Positions 53,765 to 62,104 of a stretch of 64,000 bases of DNA are shown here, in pieces. The stretch spans positions 223,431 through 287,430 of the forward strand of contig NZ_LMFR01000024.1 of assembly GCF_001426925.1 (NCBI RefSeq). The letters are read 5' to 3'. The notes under the pieces are model-generated. The model worked only from the letters and a program-made list of their open reading frames with translations. It made no database searches and was not told the origin of the DNA. A program made the position numbers and the translations under genes. How positions within the stretch are numbered: position 1 is the first letter of the stretch; every line of letters begins with the position of its first letter. The stretch comes from Microbacterium sp. Root53 (GTDB taxonomy: Bacteria > Actinomycetota > Actinomycetes > Actinomycetales > Microbacteriaceae).

Positions 53765-54655
53765 ATGCGCAAGTCCCGGATCTTCACGGGCGCCGGCATC
53801 GGCCTGACGGCCCTGCTCGCGCTCACCGCGTACAACAGCGGATCGCCCACCGACCCCGGCGCAGGCGAGGGGGACGGCGGCGACGCCCTCTGGGAGGTCG
53901 CGACCGACGTCCAGCTCGAGGGAAGCCCGACGTTCGACCGCATGTCGGAGGCCGGCGAGGTCGTCATCGGCGTCAAGGCGGACCAGCCGGGCCTCGGCTA
54001 CGAGGACCCCGTGACCGGCGAGCGCACCGGCTTCGACGTGGACATCGCGCGCTGGATCGCGGCGTCGCTGGGCTTCGGCGAGGACCAGATCCAGTTCGAG
54101 ACCATCCCGTCGGCCAACCGCGAGCAGGAGCTCATCAACGGGAACATCGACTACTACGTCGGCACCTACTCGATGACGCCGGCGCGCGACGAGGTCATCG
54201 ACTTCGCCGGGCCGTACTTCATCACGGGCCAGGGCCTCCTGGTCGCGGCCGACGACGACTCGATCAACGGCCCCGAGGACCTCGAGGGCAAGGTCACCTG
54301 CTCCGTCACGGGCTCCACCCCGCTGCAGCGCATCCGCGAGGAGTACAGCGGCGAGGTCACCGAGCGCCAGACCTACTCGGAGTGCGTCGAGCAGCTCAAG
54401 GCCGGCCAGGTGGACGCGATCACGACCGACGAGGCGATCCTCGCCGGCTACGTCGCGCTCGAGCCGGAGGAGCTCAAGCTCACGGGCGAGATCTTCAGCG
54501 AGGAGCGCTACGGCGTCGGCATCGCCGACGGCGACACGGCGCTCAAGGACCACATCAACTCCCTCTTCACGGAGGGCGGCGACGTCTGGAACGCGCTGTT
54601 CGAGAAGCACCTCGCGCCCGCCGGCGTCGAGGCGACTCAGCCCGCCGTCGACTGA
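53765..54655 (+). CDS. gluB: Glutamate ABC transporter substrate-binding protein
   Basis: 296-residue SBP_bac_3 protein. The N-terminus is a lipoprotein-like signal (MRKSRIFTGAGIGLTALLAL), but the lipobox reads LTA-Tyr23-NSGS where Cys is expected; codon 53831-53833 is TAC, one G-to-A change from TGC. If real, the protein could not be lipid-anchored and might be released or kept by an uncleaved signal. The ligand domain is normal: GEVVIGVKADQPGLGY, GFDVDIARWIAASLGF, YYVGTYSMTPARDEVIDFAGPYF. An AAGGAGG ribosome-binding site precedes the ATG. Confidence 0.93.
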   Translation: MRKSRIFTGAGIGLTALLALTAYNSGSPTDPGAGEGDGGDALWEVATDVQLEGSPTFDRMSEAGEVVIGVKADQPGLGYEDPVTGERTGFDVDIARWIAASLGFGEDQIQFETIPSANREQELINGNIDYYVGTYSMTPARDEVIDFAGPYFITGQGLLVAADDDSINGPEDLEGKVTCSVTGSTPLQRIREEYSGEVTERQTYSECVEQLKAGQVDAITTDEAILAGYVALEPEELKLTGEIFSEERYGVGIADGDTALKDHINSLFTEGGDVWNALFEKHLAPAGVEATQPAVD

Positions 54656-54664
54656 CGGCACCCG

Positions 54665-54695
54665 CCCGGGACGGCCGCGCGACGGCCGTCCCGGG
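54665..54695 (+). terminator. Intra-operon hairpin after gluB
   Basis: CCCGGGACGGCCG (54665-54677) / CGGCCGTCCCGGG (54683-54695), a perfect 13-bp stem, sits between the binding-protein and permease genes. It probably lowers permease expression or protects the gluB mRNA 3' end. Confidence 0.6.
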
Positions 54696-54734
54696 CCCTG
54701 ATCCTTCCCATCCGACGCGCGCGAAAGGAGCGGC

Positions 54735-55391
54735 ATGGGCGTCATCACCGACAACCTCGACCTGTGGGGCGAGGCGCTGCTCGGCACGCTGCAGCTGTTC
54801 TTCGGCGGCGGTCTCGTCGCGCTGATCCTGGGCACCATCGTGGGCGCGATGCGCGTCTCGCCGGTGCCGATCGCGCGCGCCGTCGGCACGTTCTACGTCA
54901 ACACCATCCGGAACACGCCGCTCACGCTCGTGTTCTTCGGCTTCGCGTTCGCGCTCCCGCCGCTGATCGAGGTCCGTGCGAGCGGCCCCGCGGCGATGGG
55001 CTTCGCGATCGCGGCGCTGGGCGTGTACACCGCGACGTACGTGGCGGAGACGATCCGCTCCGGCATCAACACCGTGCCCGTGGGGCAGGCCGAGGCGGCA
55101 CGCGCGATCGGGCTGACCTTCGGTCAGGTCATGAGCCTGGTCGTGCTGCCGCAGGCGTTCCGCTCGGTCATCCCGCCCATGATGAGCGTGTTCATCGCGC
55201 TGCTGAAGAACACGACCGTCGCGGCGGGCTTCTCGGTCCTGAACCTCGGATCGATGCGCGACTGGCTGAGCGAGCGCGGCGAGAACCAGCTGCTCGTGAT
55301 CGTGTGGGTGATGGTGATCTTCGTGGCCCTGGTGATGCTGCTCTCGTGGGCGCAGCGCAACCTCGAGAAGCGTTGGACGGTGGCACGATGA
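54735..55391 (+). CDS. gluC: Glutamate ABC transporter permease
   Basis: 218-residue HisM-type permease with about five transmembrane helices. The EAA loop, EAARAIGLTFGQVMSLVVLPQAFRS, contacts the ATPase. The start GEALLGTLQLFFGGGLVALILG is typical of GluC. AAAGGAG precedes the ATG. It overlaps gluD by four bases (ATGA), and both form the heterodimeric membrane channel. Confidence 0.93.
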   Translation: MGVITDNLDLWGEALLGTLQLFFGGGLVALILGTIVGAMRVSPVPIARAVGTFYVNTIRNTPLTLVFFGFAFALPPLIEVRASGPAAMGFAIAALGVYTATYVAETIRSGINTVPVGQAEAARAIGLTFGQVMSLVVLPQAFRSVIPPMMSVFIALLKNTTVAAGFSVLNLGSMRDWLSERGENQLLVIVWVMVIFVALVMLLSWAQRNLEKRWTVAR

Positions 55392-56314
55392 GCGGCAGCG
55401 TTCTGTACGACGTCCCGGGCCCCCGGGCGATCATCCGCAACCGGATCATCGGCATCCTGACGATCGTCGTCGTCCTCGGGATCATCGCCTTCTTCGTGTG
55501 GCGCCTGTTCGCCACGGGCCAGTTCGCCGCCTCGAAGTGGGAGGCGTTCAGCTACACGCGCATCTGGGAGCAGATCGCGATCGGCCTGTGGAACACGGTC
55601 AGCGCCTTCGCGCTCGCGGCCGTCGGCGCCCTGGCCGTCGGGTTCGTGCTCGCGATCGGCCGCCTGTCCGATCACGCCTGGGTGCGCTGGCCCGTCACGG
55701 CCGTGGTCGAGTTCCTCCGCGCCGTGCCCGTCCTGGTCATGATGTTCCTGCTGTACTACGGCCTGCCCGTGATCGGCATCCGGATGCCGAGCTACTGGGT
55801 CGTCGTGATCGCGCTCGTCGCGTACAACGGCTCGGTGCTGGCCGAGGTCATCCGCGCCGGCGTCGAGGCGCTGCCGCGCGGTCAGCGCGAGGCCGGCTAC
55901 GCGATCGGTCTGCGCAAGTCGGGCGTGATGCGCCTGATCCTGCTTCCCCAGGCGGTGCGGGCGATGATGCCCGTCATCCTGTCGCAGCTCGTCGTGACGC
56001 TCAAGGACACCGCGCTCGGCTTCATCATCACGTACGAGGAGCTGCTGTTCTTCGCCAAGCGCCTCGGCGCCGCCGCGACGCTCGACTCGCCGATCATCCA
56101 GTCCACGATCGTCGTGGGCGCGATCTACATCGGGCTCTGCCTGCTGCTGTCGGGCGCCGCGCGCCTGGTGGAGAAGCGGATGCAGAAGTCGCCGCGCGTG
56201 CGCGCCGCGCAGGAGGCCATCGCGCCGCGCCTGCACGAGGGCACCGACACCGAGGTGATCGCGGCGCAGGACCTGGCGCACCTGGACGACGTGGCGAAGG
56301 CCGACGGTCGCTGA
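55388..56314 (+). CDS. gluD: Glutamate ABC transporter permease
   Basis: 308-residue second permease. An extra N-terminal helix (NRIIGILTIVVVLGIIAFFV) precedes the common permease core starting IGLWNTVSAFALAAVGAL. The EAA loop is REAGYAIGLRKSGVMRLILLPQAVRAM. The last ~50 residues are a cytoplasmic acidic tail, as in Corynebacterium GluD. Its ATG overlaps the gluC stop. A hairpin at 56323-56344 ends the operon. Confidence 0.93.
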   Translation: MSGSVLYDVPGPRAIIRNRIIGILTIVVVLGIIAFFVWRLFATGQFAASKWEAFSYTRIWEQIAIGLWNTVSAFALAAVGALAVGFVLAIGRLSDHAWVRWPVTAVVEFLRAVPVLVMMFLLYYGLPVIGIRMPSYWVVVIALVAYNGSVLAEVIRAGVEALPRGQREAGYAIGLRKSGVMRLILLPQAVRAMMPVILSQLVVTLKDTALGFIITYEELLFFAKRLGAAATLDSPIIQSTIVVGAIYIGLCLLLSGAARLVEKRMQKSPRVRAAQEAIAPRLHEGTDTEVIAAQDLAHLDDVAKADGR

Positions 56315-56322
56315 TCCCGCGA

Positions 56323-56344
56323 GCCGCGCCCCCAGGGGCGCGGC
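56323..56344 (+). terminator. Terminator hairpin of gluABCD
   Basis: GCCGCGCCCC (56323-56332) and GGGGCGCGGC (56335-56344) are perfect complements around CA, between gluD and pheS. Confidence 0.6.
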
Positions 56345-56366
56345 ACGGGCGGCATCCGGCCGCGGA

Positions 56367-56372
56367 TAGACT
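56367..56372 (+). promoter_or_regulatory. -10 hexamer of pheS, leaderless start
   Basis: TAGACT lies eight bases before the GTG start of pheS. No T-box or Phe leader peptide is visible. Confidence 0.45.
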
Positions 56373-56380
56373 CGGTTCTC

Positions 56381-57421
56381 GTGCCTGACGTTCCCGAGAT
56401 CACCCCTGAGGCGGTGGAGGCTGCGGTCGCGGACGCGCTGGCGGCGATCGCCGCGGCCCCCGACACCGCGGCCCTGAAGGCCGCCCGATCGGCGCACGCG
56501 GGGGAGGGATCCCCGCTGGCCGCGCTCAACGCGCAGATGCGCCACGTCCCCAACGACCGCAAGGCGGAGTTCGGCAAGCTGGTCGGCGGCGCGCGCGGAC
56601 GCGTCAACCAGGCGCTCGCGGCCCGCGAGGCGGAGCTCGCCGAGGCCGAGACCGCCGCGCGCCTCGAGGCGGAGCGCATCGACATCACGGCGGTCGCCTC
56701 GCGCACCCGCGTGGGCGCGCGCCACCCCATGAGCGTCCTGCAGGAGCAGATCAGCGACGTGTTCGTCGGCATGGGCTGGGAGATCGCGGAGGGCCCCGAG
56801 CTCGAGCACGAGTGGTTCAACTTCGACGCGCTCAACTTCGACGAGGACCACCCGGCGCGTCAGATGCAGGACACGTTCTTCGTGGATCCCGTCGCACGCC
56901 ACCTCGTGATGCGCACGCACACCAGCCCCGTGCAGGTGCGGTCGATGCTCGAGCGCGACCTGCCGATCTACGTGCTGTGCCCCGGTCGCGTGTACCGGAC
57001 CGACGAGTTCGACGCCACGCACCTGCCGGTGTTCACGCAGGCCGAGGGCCTCGTGGTCGACAAGGGCATCACGATGGCGCACCTGAAGGGCACGCTCGAC
57101 CACATCGCCAAGGCGCTGTTCGGCGAGGAGGCCAAGACGCGCCTGCGCACCAACTACTTCCCGTTCACGGAGCCGTCGGCCGAGTTCGACCTGTGGCACC
57201 CGACCTTCAAGGGCGGCGCGCGCTGGATCGAGTGGGGCGGCTGCGGCATGGTCAACCCCAACGTGCTGCGCGCGGCCGGCATCGACCCCGAGGTGTACTC
57301 GGGCTTCGCGTTCGGGATCGGGATCGAGCGGGCCCTGATGTTCCGCTCGGACGTGCAGGACATGCGCGACATGGCCGAGGGCGATGTCCGCTTCAGCGAG
57401 CAGTTCGGGATGGTGGTGTGA
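56381..57421 (+). CDS. pheS: Phenylalanine-tRNA ligase alpha subunit
   Basis: 346-residue class II synthetase subunit. An N-terminal coiled coil for tRNA binding (about 1-95) is followed by the catalytic core: HPMSVLQEQISDVFVGMGWE (motif 1), RTHTSPVQVRSML, CPGRVYRTDEFDATHLPVF (motif 2), WIEWGGCGMVNPNVL and GFAFGIGIERALMFR (motif 3). The start is GTG. The stop shares one base with the pheT ATG. Confidence 0.97.
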   Translation: MPDVPEITPEAVEAAVADALAAIAAAPDTAALKAARSAHAGEGSPLAALNAQMRHVPNDRKAEFGKLVGGARGRVNQALAAREAELAEAETAARLEAERIDITAVASRTRVGARHPMSVLQEQISDVFVGMGWEIAEGPELEHEWFNFDALNFDEDHPARQMQDTFFVDPVARHLVMRTHTSPVQVRSMLERDLPIYVLCPGRVYRTDEFDATHLPVFTQAEGLVVDKGITMAHLKGTLDHIAKALFGEEAKTRLRTNYFPFTEPSAEFDLWHPTFKGGARWIEWGGCGMVNPNVLRAAGIDPEVYSGFAFGIGIERALMFRSDVQDMRDMAEGDVRFSEQFGMVV

Positions 57422-59913
57422 TGCGCGTCCCGCTTTCGTGGCTGCGTGAGTACGTGGACGTCCCCGCAGGGGCGACGCCCGAGGACGTCCTCGCGGCGCT
57501 CGTGTCGGTCGGCTTCGAGGAGGAGGAGGTCATCCGCTTCGAGCTGACCGGCCCCGTCGTCGTCGGCCGCGTGGTCTCCTTCGAGGAGGAGCCGCAGAAG
57601 AACGGCAAGACCATCCGCTGGTGCCAGGTCGACGTCGGCGAGCCCGAGCCGCGCGGCATCGTGTGCGGTGCGTCGAACTTCTTCGAGGGCGACAAGGTCG
57701 TGGTGTCGCTGCCCGGCGCCGTGCTTCCCGGCCCGTTCGCGATCTCGGCGCGCAAGACGTACGGGCACGTCTCTGACGGCATGATCGCGTCGGCGCGCGA
57801 GCTGGGCCTCGGCGACGAGCACAACGGCATCCTGCGACTCGCCGAGCTCGGACTCGACCCCGAGCCCGGCACGGACGCGATCGCGCTCCTGGGCCTCGAC
57901 GACGTCGCGGTCGACGTGAACGTCACCCCCGACCGCGGCTACGCCATGTCGATCCGCGGCATCGCGCGGGAGTACGCCCACGCGACCGGAGCGGACTTCC
58001 GCGACCCCGCGCAGCTGGCGTCGATCGGATCCGGCACCGGGTTCCCGGTCGTCGTCGACGACCGGGCGCCGATCCGCGGCCGCAACGGCGTCACGGAGTT
58101 CGTGACGCGCGCAGTGCGCGGCGTCGACCCGTCGCGGCCGACCCCGCCGTGGATGGTCGCCCGCCTGACGCTCGCAGGCATCCGCTCGATCTCGCTGCTG
58201 GTCGACATCACGAACTACGTGATGCTCGAGCTCGGCGGCCCGATCCACGGCTACGACCTGAACAGGCTCACGGGCGGGATCACCGTGCGTCGCGCGACCG
58301 AGGGCGAGACCCTCGAGACGCTCGACGGCCAGGTGCGCAAGCTCTCCACCGAGGACCTCCTGATCACCGACGACTCGGGCCCCATCGGCCTGGCCGGCGT
58401 GATGGGCGGCGCCCACACCGAGATCGGCGACGACACGACCGACGTGCTGATCGAGGCGGCGGTGTTCGACACCGTGTCGATCGCGCGCACGGCGCGCCGC
58501 CACAAGCTGCCCAGCGAGGCGTCGCGCCGGTTCGAGCGCGGCGTCGACCCGCTGCTGCCGGCCGCGTCGGCGCAGCGCGTGGTCGACCTCATGGTCGAGC
58601 TGGGCGGCGGAACGGCCGACGAGCTCGGCAGCGCCCTCGGCGCGACGTACGCGCCCGAGGCGATCGCACTGCCCGCCGGTTTCGTCCAGCGCCTCGTGGG
58701 CGTGGACTACACCGCGGCCCGCATCGCCGAGACGCTGACGATGATCGGCTGCGAGGTCGTGGAGACCGCGGACGGATGGAGCGTCACTGCGCCGTCGTGG
58801 CGACCGGACCTCACCGACAAGTGGACGCTCGCCGAGGAGGTGGCGCGCATCGACGGGGTCGACAAGATCCCGTCCGTCCTGCCGACCCCGCCGTCCGGCC
58901 GCGGCCTCACGCCGGCGCAGCAGGGGCGTCGCCGCGTGGCGAACGCGCTCGCGGCGACCGGGTTCGTCGAGACGCCGTCGTTCCCGTTCACGACCGAGGA
59001 GCAGAACGACCTGCACGGCTCGGCGTCGGGCGAGCACCTGCCCAGCGTGCGCCTCGCGAACCCGCTGGACGGCCAGGCGCCGTTCCTGCGCCGATCGCTC
59101 GTCCCGGGGCTGCTGCAGACCGCGCACCGCAACGTGGCGCGCGGGCTCACCGACCTGGCGCTGTACGAGATCGGGGCGGTGTTCCTGCCGAAGCCGGGCG
59201 TGGAGTACGGCACGCCGAGCGTGCCGCCGCTCGCGGTGCGCCCCGACGCCGAGACGCTCGCGCGCCTGGACGCGTCCATCCCGCCGCAGCCGCGCCACGT
59301 GGCGCTGCTGCTGGCCGGCGCGGTCGCGCCCAAGCAGCCGGGTCGCGAGGCCGAGGCCGCGGGCCTCGAGGTGGCACTCGACGCGGTCCGCGTCATCGCG
59401 GCCGCCGCGGGCGTCGAGATCGAGGTCGCGCAGGGCCGTCGCGCGGCGCTGCACCCGGGCCGCACCGGCGTGCTCACGGTCGGCGGCGCCGAGGTCGGCT
59501 ACGTCGGCGAGCTGCTGCCGCAGGTGGCCGAGGACGCCGACCTGCACGGCCGCGTCACGGTGGCCGAGCTCGACCTCGACGCGCTGCTGACGCTCGCGGG
59601 CGAGCGCGTGACGGTCGCCTCGCTGTCCACGTTCCCCGCGGCCACGCAGGACGTGTCGCTCGTGGTCGACGCCGCGCTGCCGGCCGGCGAGCTGCGCCGC
59701 ACGCTCGTGGAGGGAGCGGGCGAGCTGCTCGAGGGCGTGCGCCTGGTCGACGACTACCGAGGCCAGGGCATCCCGGAGGGCCGCAAGAGCCTGACCTTCG
59801 CGCTGCGCTTCCGCGCGCCCGACCGCACCCTCACGGCCGCGGAGGCCACCGAGGCCAAGCTCGCGGGCGTCGCGCTCGCGGCCGAGCGCCACGGCGCCGC
59901 CCTCCGCGAGTAG
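57421..59913 (+). CDS. pheT: Phenylalanine-tRNA ligase beta subunit
   Basis: 830-residue beta subunit. Order: N-terminal B1 and tRNA-binding B2 domains (about 40-150, with EEEPQKNGKTIRWCQVDVG), B3/B4 editing domain (about 210-390), B5 (about 405-475), the B6/B7 catalytic-like domain, and the C-terminal FDX-ACB anticodon-binding domain (about 735-828, ATQDVSLVVDAALPAGELR and YRGQGIPEGRKSLTFALRFR). It overlaps pheS by one base (TGATG). It ends 38 bases before a large palindromic repeat that can act as its terminator. Confidence 0.97.
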   Translation: MRVPLSWLREYVDVPAGATPEDVLAALVSVGFEEEEVIRFELTGPVVVGRVVSFEEEPQKNGKTIRWCQVDVGEPEPRGIVCGASNFFEGDKVVVSLPGAVLPGPFAISARKTYGHVSDGMIASARELGLGDEHNGILRLAELGLDPEPGTDAIALLGLDDVAVDVNVTPDRGYAMSIRGIAREYAHATGADFRDPAQLASIGSGTGFPVVVDDRAPIRGRNGVTEFVTRAVRGVDPSRPTPPWMVARLTLAGIRSISLLVDITNYVMLELGGPIHGYDLNRLTGGITVRRATEGETLETLDGQVRKLSTEDLLITDDSGPIGLAGVMGGAHTEIGDDTTDVLIEAAVFDTVSIARTARRHKLPSEASRRFERGVDPLLPAASAQRVVDLMVELGGGTADELGSALGATYAPEAIALPAGFVQRLVGVDYTAARIAETLTMIGCEVVETADGWSVTAPSWRPDLTDKWTLAEEVARIDGVDKIPSVLPTPPSGRGLTPAQQGRRRVANALAATGFVETPSFPFTTEEQNDLHGSASGEHLPSVRLANPLDGQAPFLRRSLVPGLLQTAHRNVARGLTDLALYEIGAVFLPKPGVEYGTPSVPPLAVRPDAETLARLDASIPPQPRHVALLLAGAVAPKQPGREAEAAGLEVALDAVRVIAAAAGVEIEVAQGRRAALHPGRTGVLTVGGAEVGYVGELLPQVAEDADLHGRVTVAELDLDALLTLAGERVTVASLSTFPAATQDVSLVVDAALPAGELRRTLVEGAGELLEGVRLVDDYRGQGIPEGRKSLTFALRFRAPDRTLTAAEATEAKLAGVALAAERHGAALRE

Positions 59914-59950
59914 CTCCGCGCCGCCTCGCGCCGCCGCGCCATCCGCGAGA

Positions 59951-60026
59951 CGGCAACTCCGCGCCGAGACTGCAGTGGATCGCTGCAGTCTCGGCGCGGA
60001 GCTGCTTGGTCAGCGCGGAGTTGCGG
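59951..60026. repeat. 76-bp palindromic repeat, 3' boundary of the nuclease-like gene
   Basis: Contains a perfect 19-bp inverted repeat: CTCCGCGCCGAGACTGCAG (59957-59975) / complement (59983-60001). Its outer part GCGCGGAGTTGCGG (60013-60026) mirrors CGGCAACTCCGCGC. The reverse complement aligns without gaps to 61107-61182 (about 55 of 76 positions by eye). The stop codon of the minus-strand gene (60010-60012) lies inside it. It can also terminate pheT. Confidence 0.8.
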
Positions 60027-60996
60027 TCCGGCCGCGGGGAGGATCGATTGCCGCAGGCAGCGTCAGCAACGGTGCCGCCACACGGGGCCGCTCCGGTCGT
60101 AAGCCGCTCGCCCGGAGCGCGGCGTCGAGCGCATCCGGATCGCGAGCCTCGCCCCATCCCCACCGGGCGACGCCGTCGCAGCCGCGACGCAGGATGTCCT
60201 CGCGTCGCTTCTCCTCCCGCAGGCGTGCGCGTCCGCTCTCGCCGTCGTACTTGAGATCGCCGTCGGCCTCGCCGATCCGACGCTGAGCGCGCCAGTACAT
60301 GTCGACGCGGAACACGTCGCCGGCAGAGGTGCGGAACACCACCTGAAGCTCCGGTGCGGGGTACCCGAGCCATTCGATGCCCGCGCGGCTGATCGACTCG
60401 AGACTGCTCTCCGCGAGCGGAGTGGCGCGGGTGAGCGGCCATCGCGCGGCGGCGCGTCCGCGTGCGCTCGTCCTCAGCTCGTTCAGCTCGAGCAGGTGAC
60501 CGGCATCCAGTGCGGGCGTGAGTCGCAGCAGCGCGTCGGCCGTCATCAGGCCGAGCGCGGGATGTCGGTGGCGCGCGATGTCGACCGCCGTGTCGGCGGG
60601 CGCGACGAACGCGATCCCGTCCATCCGGACGATCTCGCGCTGGTCGGTCGATACGTGGGTCCGCACCTGGCCGACCAGCCGGGAGGTGCCGTCGGCGCTC
60701 AGCACGTGGATCTCCGTCGGCTCGCCGACGATCGGCAGGCCCGTGAGCACGGCCGCCGATTCGAGCGCGAACACGGCACCGGGGCGCAGCAGCGCATGCG
60801 CGTGAACCCGGGCCAGGTATCGGTCCCACGGCGGGAGCAGGTCCCAGAGCGCCTTCGGTGCGTAGACGCCGAGCGCCACGCGATGCAGCTCGCCCCGGCG
60901 CTCGGCGACGTCGAGGCGGAAGGCGGCGTCTCCAGGCCGCATCAGCGGCACCGGACACGGTCGGATGGTGACAATCTCGGGCAGCGCGATCGACAT
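60010..60996 (-). CDS. AbiEi-like/PD-(D/E)XK nuclease-like protein
   Basis: 328 residues. The first ~50 residues suggest a winged helix (AERRGELHRVALGVYAP). Residues ~65-140 hold the AbiEi-like HAHALLRPGAVFALESAAVLTGLPI and RTHVSTDQREIVRMDGIAF. The C-terminal part has the nuclease-like pattern Glu200 (SSLES), Asp232 (RVDMYW), then GEADGDLKYDG with Glu243, Asp245/247 and Lys249. It shares this layout but little sequence with the gene at 23393. No toxin partner flanks it. It is enclosed by two inverted copies of a 76-bp repeat; the downstream copy supplies the last residues and stop. The ATG at 60996 (MSIALPEIV) is preferred; another lies six codons upstream. Confidence 0.73.
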   Translation of the reverse strand: MSIALPEIVTIRPCPVPLMRPGDAAFRLDVAERRGELHRVALGVYAPKALWDLLPPWDRYLARVHAHALLRPGAVFALESAAVLTGLPIVGEPTEIHVLSADGTSRLVGQVRTHVSTDQREIVRMDGIAFVAPADTAVDIARHRHPALGLMTADALLRLTPALDAGHLLELNELRTSARGRAAARWPLTRATPLAESSLESISRAGIEWLGYPAPELQVVFRTSAGDVFRVDMYWRAQRRIGEADGDLKYDGESGRARLREEKRREDILRRGCDGVARWGWGEARDPDALDAALRASGLRPERPRVAAPLLTLPAAIDPPRGRTATPR

Positions 60997-61106
60997 GGCG
61001 GCACGCTCCCGCACCCTGCCGTCGCGTGTCGGACGTCACGATCCGATCGGAGCGGATCCCGACGGATCCGGATCTGTGGACGAACGACCGAGGCGCGCCG
61101 GCGACA

Positions 61107-61182
61107 ATGCAACCGCGCGCCGAAACATCAACGCCGCGCCGAAACCGCAGCGCACCACTGCGCTTTCAGCGCGGCGTTGCTG
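61107..61182. repeat. 76-bp palindromic repeat, 5' boundary of the nuclease-like gene
   Basis: Inverted relative to 59951-60026 and of equal length. It holds the imperfect palindrome AACGCCGCGCCGAAACCGCA...TTTCAGCGCGGCGTT (61127-61178). It lies 110 bases upstream of the gene start and next to the pcm stop. Confidence 0.75.
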
Positions 61183-61201
61183 TCTCGCAGCCGCGCCGCG
61201 C

Positions 61202-61873
61202 TCAGCGCAGGCCGTGCTCGCCGCGGAGGGGGACGAAGCGGACGGCGCCGAGGTCGTCGCGGTCGTACTCGTCGCCGCGGCGGATGAGGCGGATCAGCTG
61301 CTGCCACCCGAGGCCGCGCTCTAGCGGCATCACGATGCGGCCGCCGTCCGCGAGCTGGTCGAGCCATGGGGCGGGGATCTCGGGGCCCGCGGCCGCGGCG
61401 AGGATCGCGTCGAACGGCGCGGCGTCCGCCAGCGCCAGCGTCCCGTCGCCGGAGGCGACCCGCACGCGCTCGAATCCCGCCGCGTCGAGCGCGCGCCGCG
61501 CGGTCGCGGCCAGCTCCGCCACGTACTCGATCGACCACACCTCGGCGCCCATCGCGGCGTAGACGGCGGCCGCGTACCCCGAGCCGGTGCCGACGTCGAG
61601 CACGCGGTCGCCGGGGGAGATCCGCCCGGCCTCGGCCGTCAGCGCGACGATGTACGGCTGCGAGATCGTCTGGCCGTGCTCGATCGGCAGCGGCGAGTCG
61701 GAGTACGCGTCGCGCGCGAGGTGCTCCGGCACGAACCGCTCCCGCGGCACGCGGTCCATGGCATCGAGCACCCGGCGGTCGCGGATGCCCCGCGCCTCCA
61801 GATGCCACTCGATCATCTCCCGGCGCCGCTGGCGGAGCAGGGCGTCGAGACCGGATCCGGCTGCCTCGCCCAT
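61202..61873 (-). CDS. pcm: Protein-L-isoaspartate O-methyltransferase
   Basis: 223-residue repair methyltransferase acting on isoaspartyl residues in aged proteins. The substrate segment AYSDSPLPIEHGQTISQPYIV, motif I RVLDVGTGSGYAAAVYAAMG, SIEYVAELAATARRAL and PFDAILAAAAGPEIPAPWLDQL are typical. Usual PCMT starts differ, and the N-terminal helix DALLRQRRREMIEWHLEARGI supports the ATG at 61873. The last ~35 residues are shorter than in E. coli. The gene is divergent from the argC leader; its start is about 45 bases from the leader ORF. Confidence 0.92.
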   Translation of the reverse strand: MGEAAGSGLDALLRQRRREMIEWHLEARGIRDRRVLDAMDRVPRERFVPEHLARDAYSDSPLPIEHGQTISQPYIVALTAEAGRISPGDRVLDVGTGSGYAAAVYAAMGAEVWSIEYVAELAATARRALDAAGFERVRVASGDGTLALADAAPFDAILAAAAGPEIPAPWLDQLADGGRIVMPLERGLGWQQLIRLIRRGDEYDRDDLGAVRFVPLRGEHGLR

Positions 61874-61906
61874 GGCCCCACGGTACGTCGGCCGCCGGCG
61901 TTCTGC

Positions 61907-61912
61907 TACGCT
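61907..61912 (+). promoter_or_regulatory. -10 hexamer upstream of the arginine-rich leader ORF
   Basis: TACGCT ends six bases before the ATG at 61919, the same spacing as the leaderless genes of this window. No clear -35 was found. Confidence 0.35.
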
Positions 61913-61918
61913 CGCGGC

Positions 61919-62023
61919 ATGTCCGCCGGCGCCCTCGTCCCGATGCTCGCTCCGAGCATCGACGTGCGCCGACGTCCGCGTGGCCGCCGAATCTCGGCGA
62001 CGCCGCGAAGCTCCCGCGCCTGA
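61919..62023 (+). CDS. Possible arginine-rich leader peptide upstream of argC
   Basis: 34 codons: MSAGALVPMLAPSIDV, then a stretch holding eight Arg in the last 18 codons (RRRPRGRR, TPR, SSRA). It would be translated from a leaderless mRNA. An 8-bp hairpin GATGCTCG-CTC-CGAGCATC (61942-61960) lies just before the Arg run. CGGCGACGCC (61995-62004), inside the Arg/stop region, can pair with GGCGTCGCCG (62058-62067) upstream of argC. The layout resembles a ribosome-mediated attenuator for arginine genes. High GC makes Arg codons common by chance, so this is a hypothesis. Confidence 0.4.
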   Translation: MSAGALVPMLAPSIDVRRRPRGRRISATPRSSRA

Positions 62024-62091
62024 CGGCCCGGTCGAGCGGCCTGGGATCCAGGTCAGTGGCGTCGCCGTCAACGGCCCTCGCTCACGGACAA

Positions 62092-62097
62092 TAAGGT
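62092..62097 (+). promoter_or_regulatory. -10 hexamer of argC, leaderless start
   Basis: TAAGGT ends seven bases before the argC ATG. If used, argC also has an mRNA independent of the upstream leader. Confidence 0.45.
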
Positions 62098-62104
62098 GGA
62101 ACCC

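Noticed and set aside
57154-59892. Long minus-strand open frame inside pheT
   Set aside because: Shadow frame of pheT; composition is typical of antisense frames and no family is recognisable.
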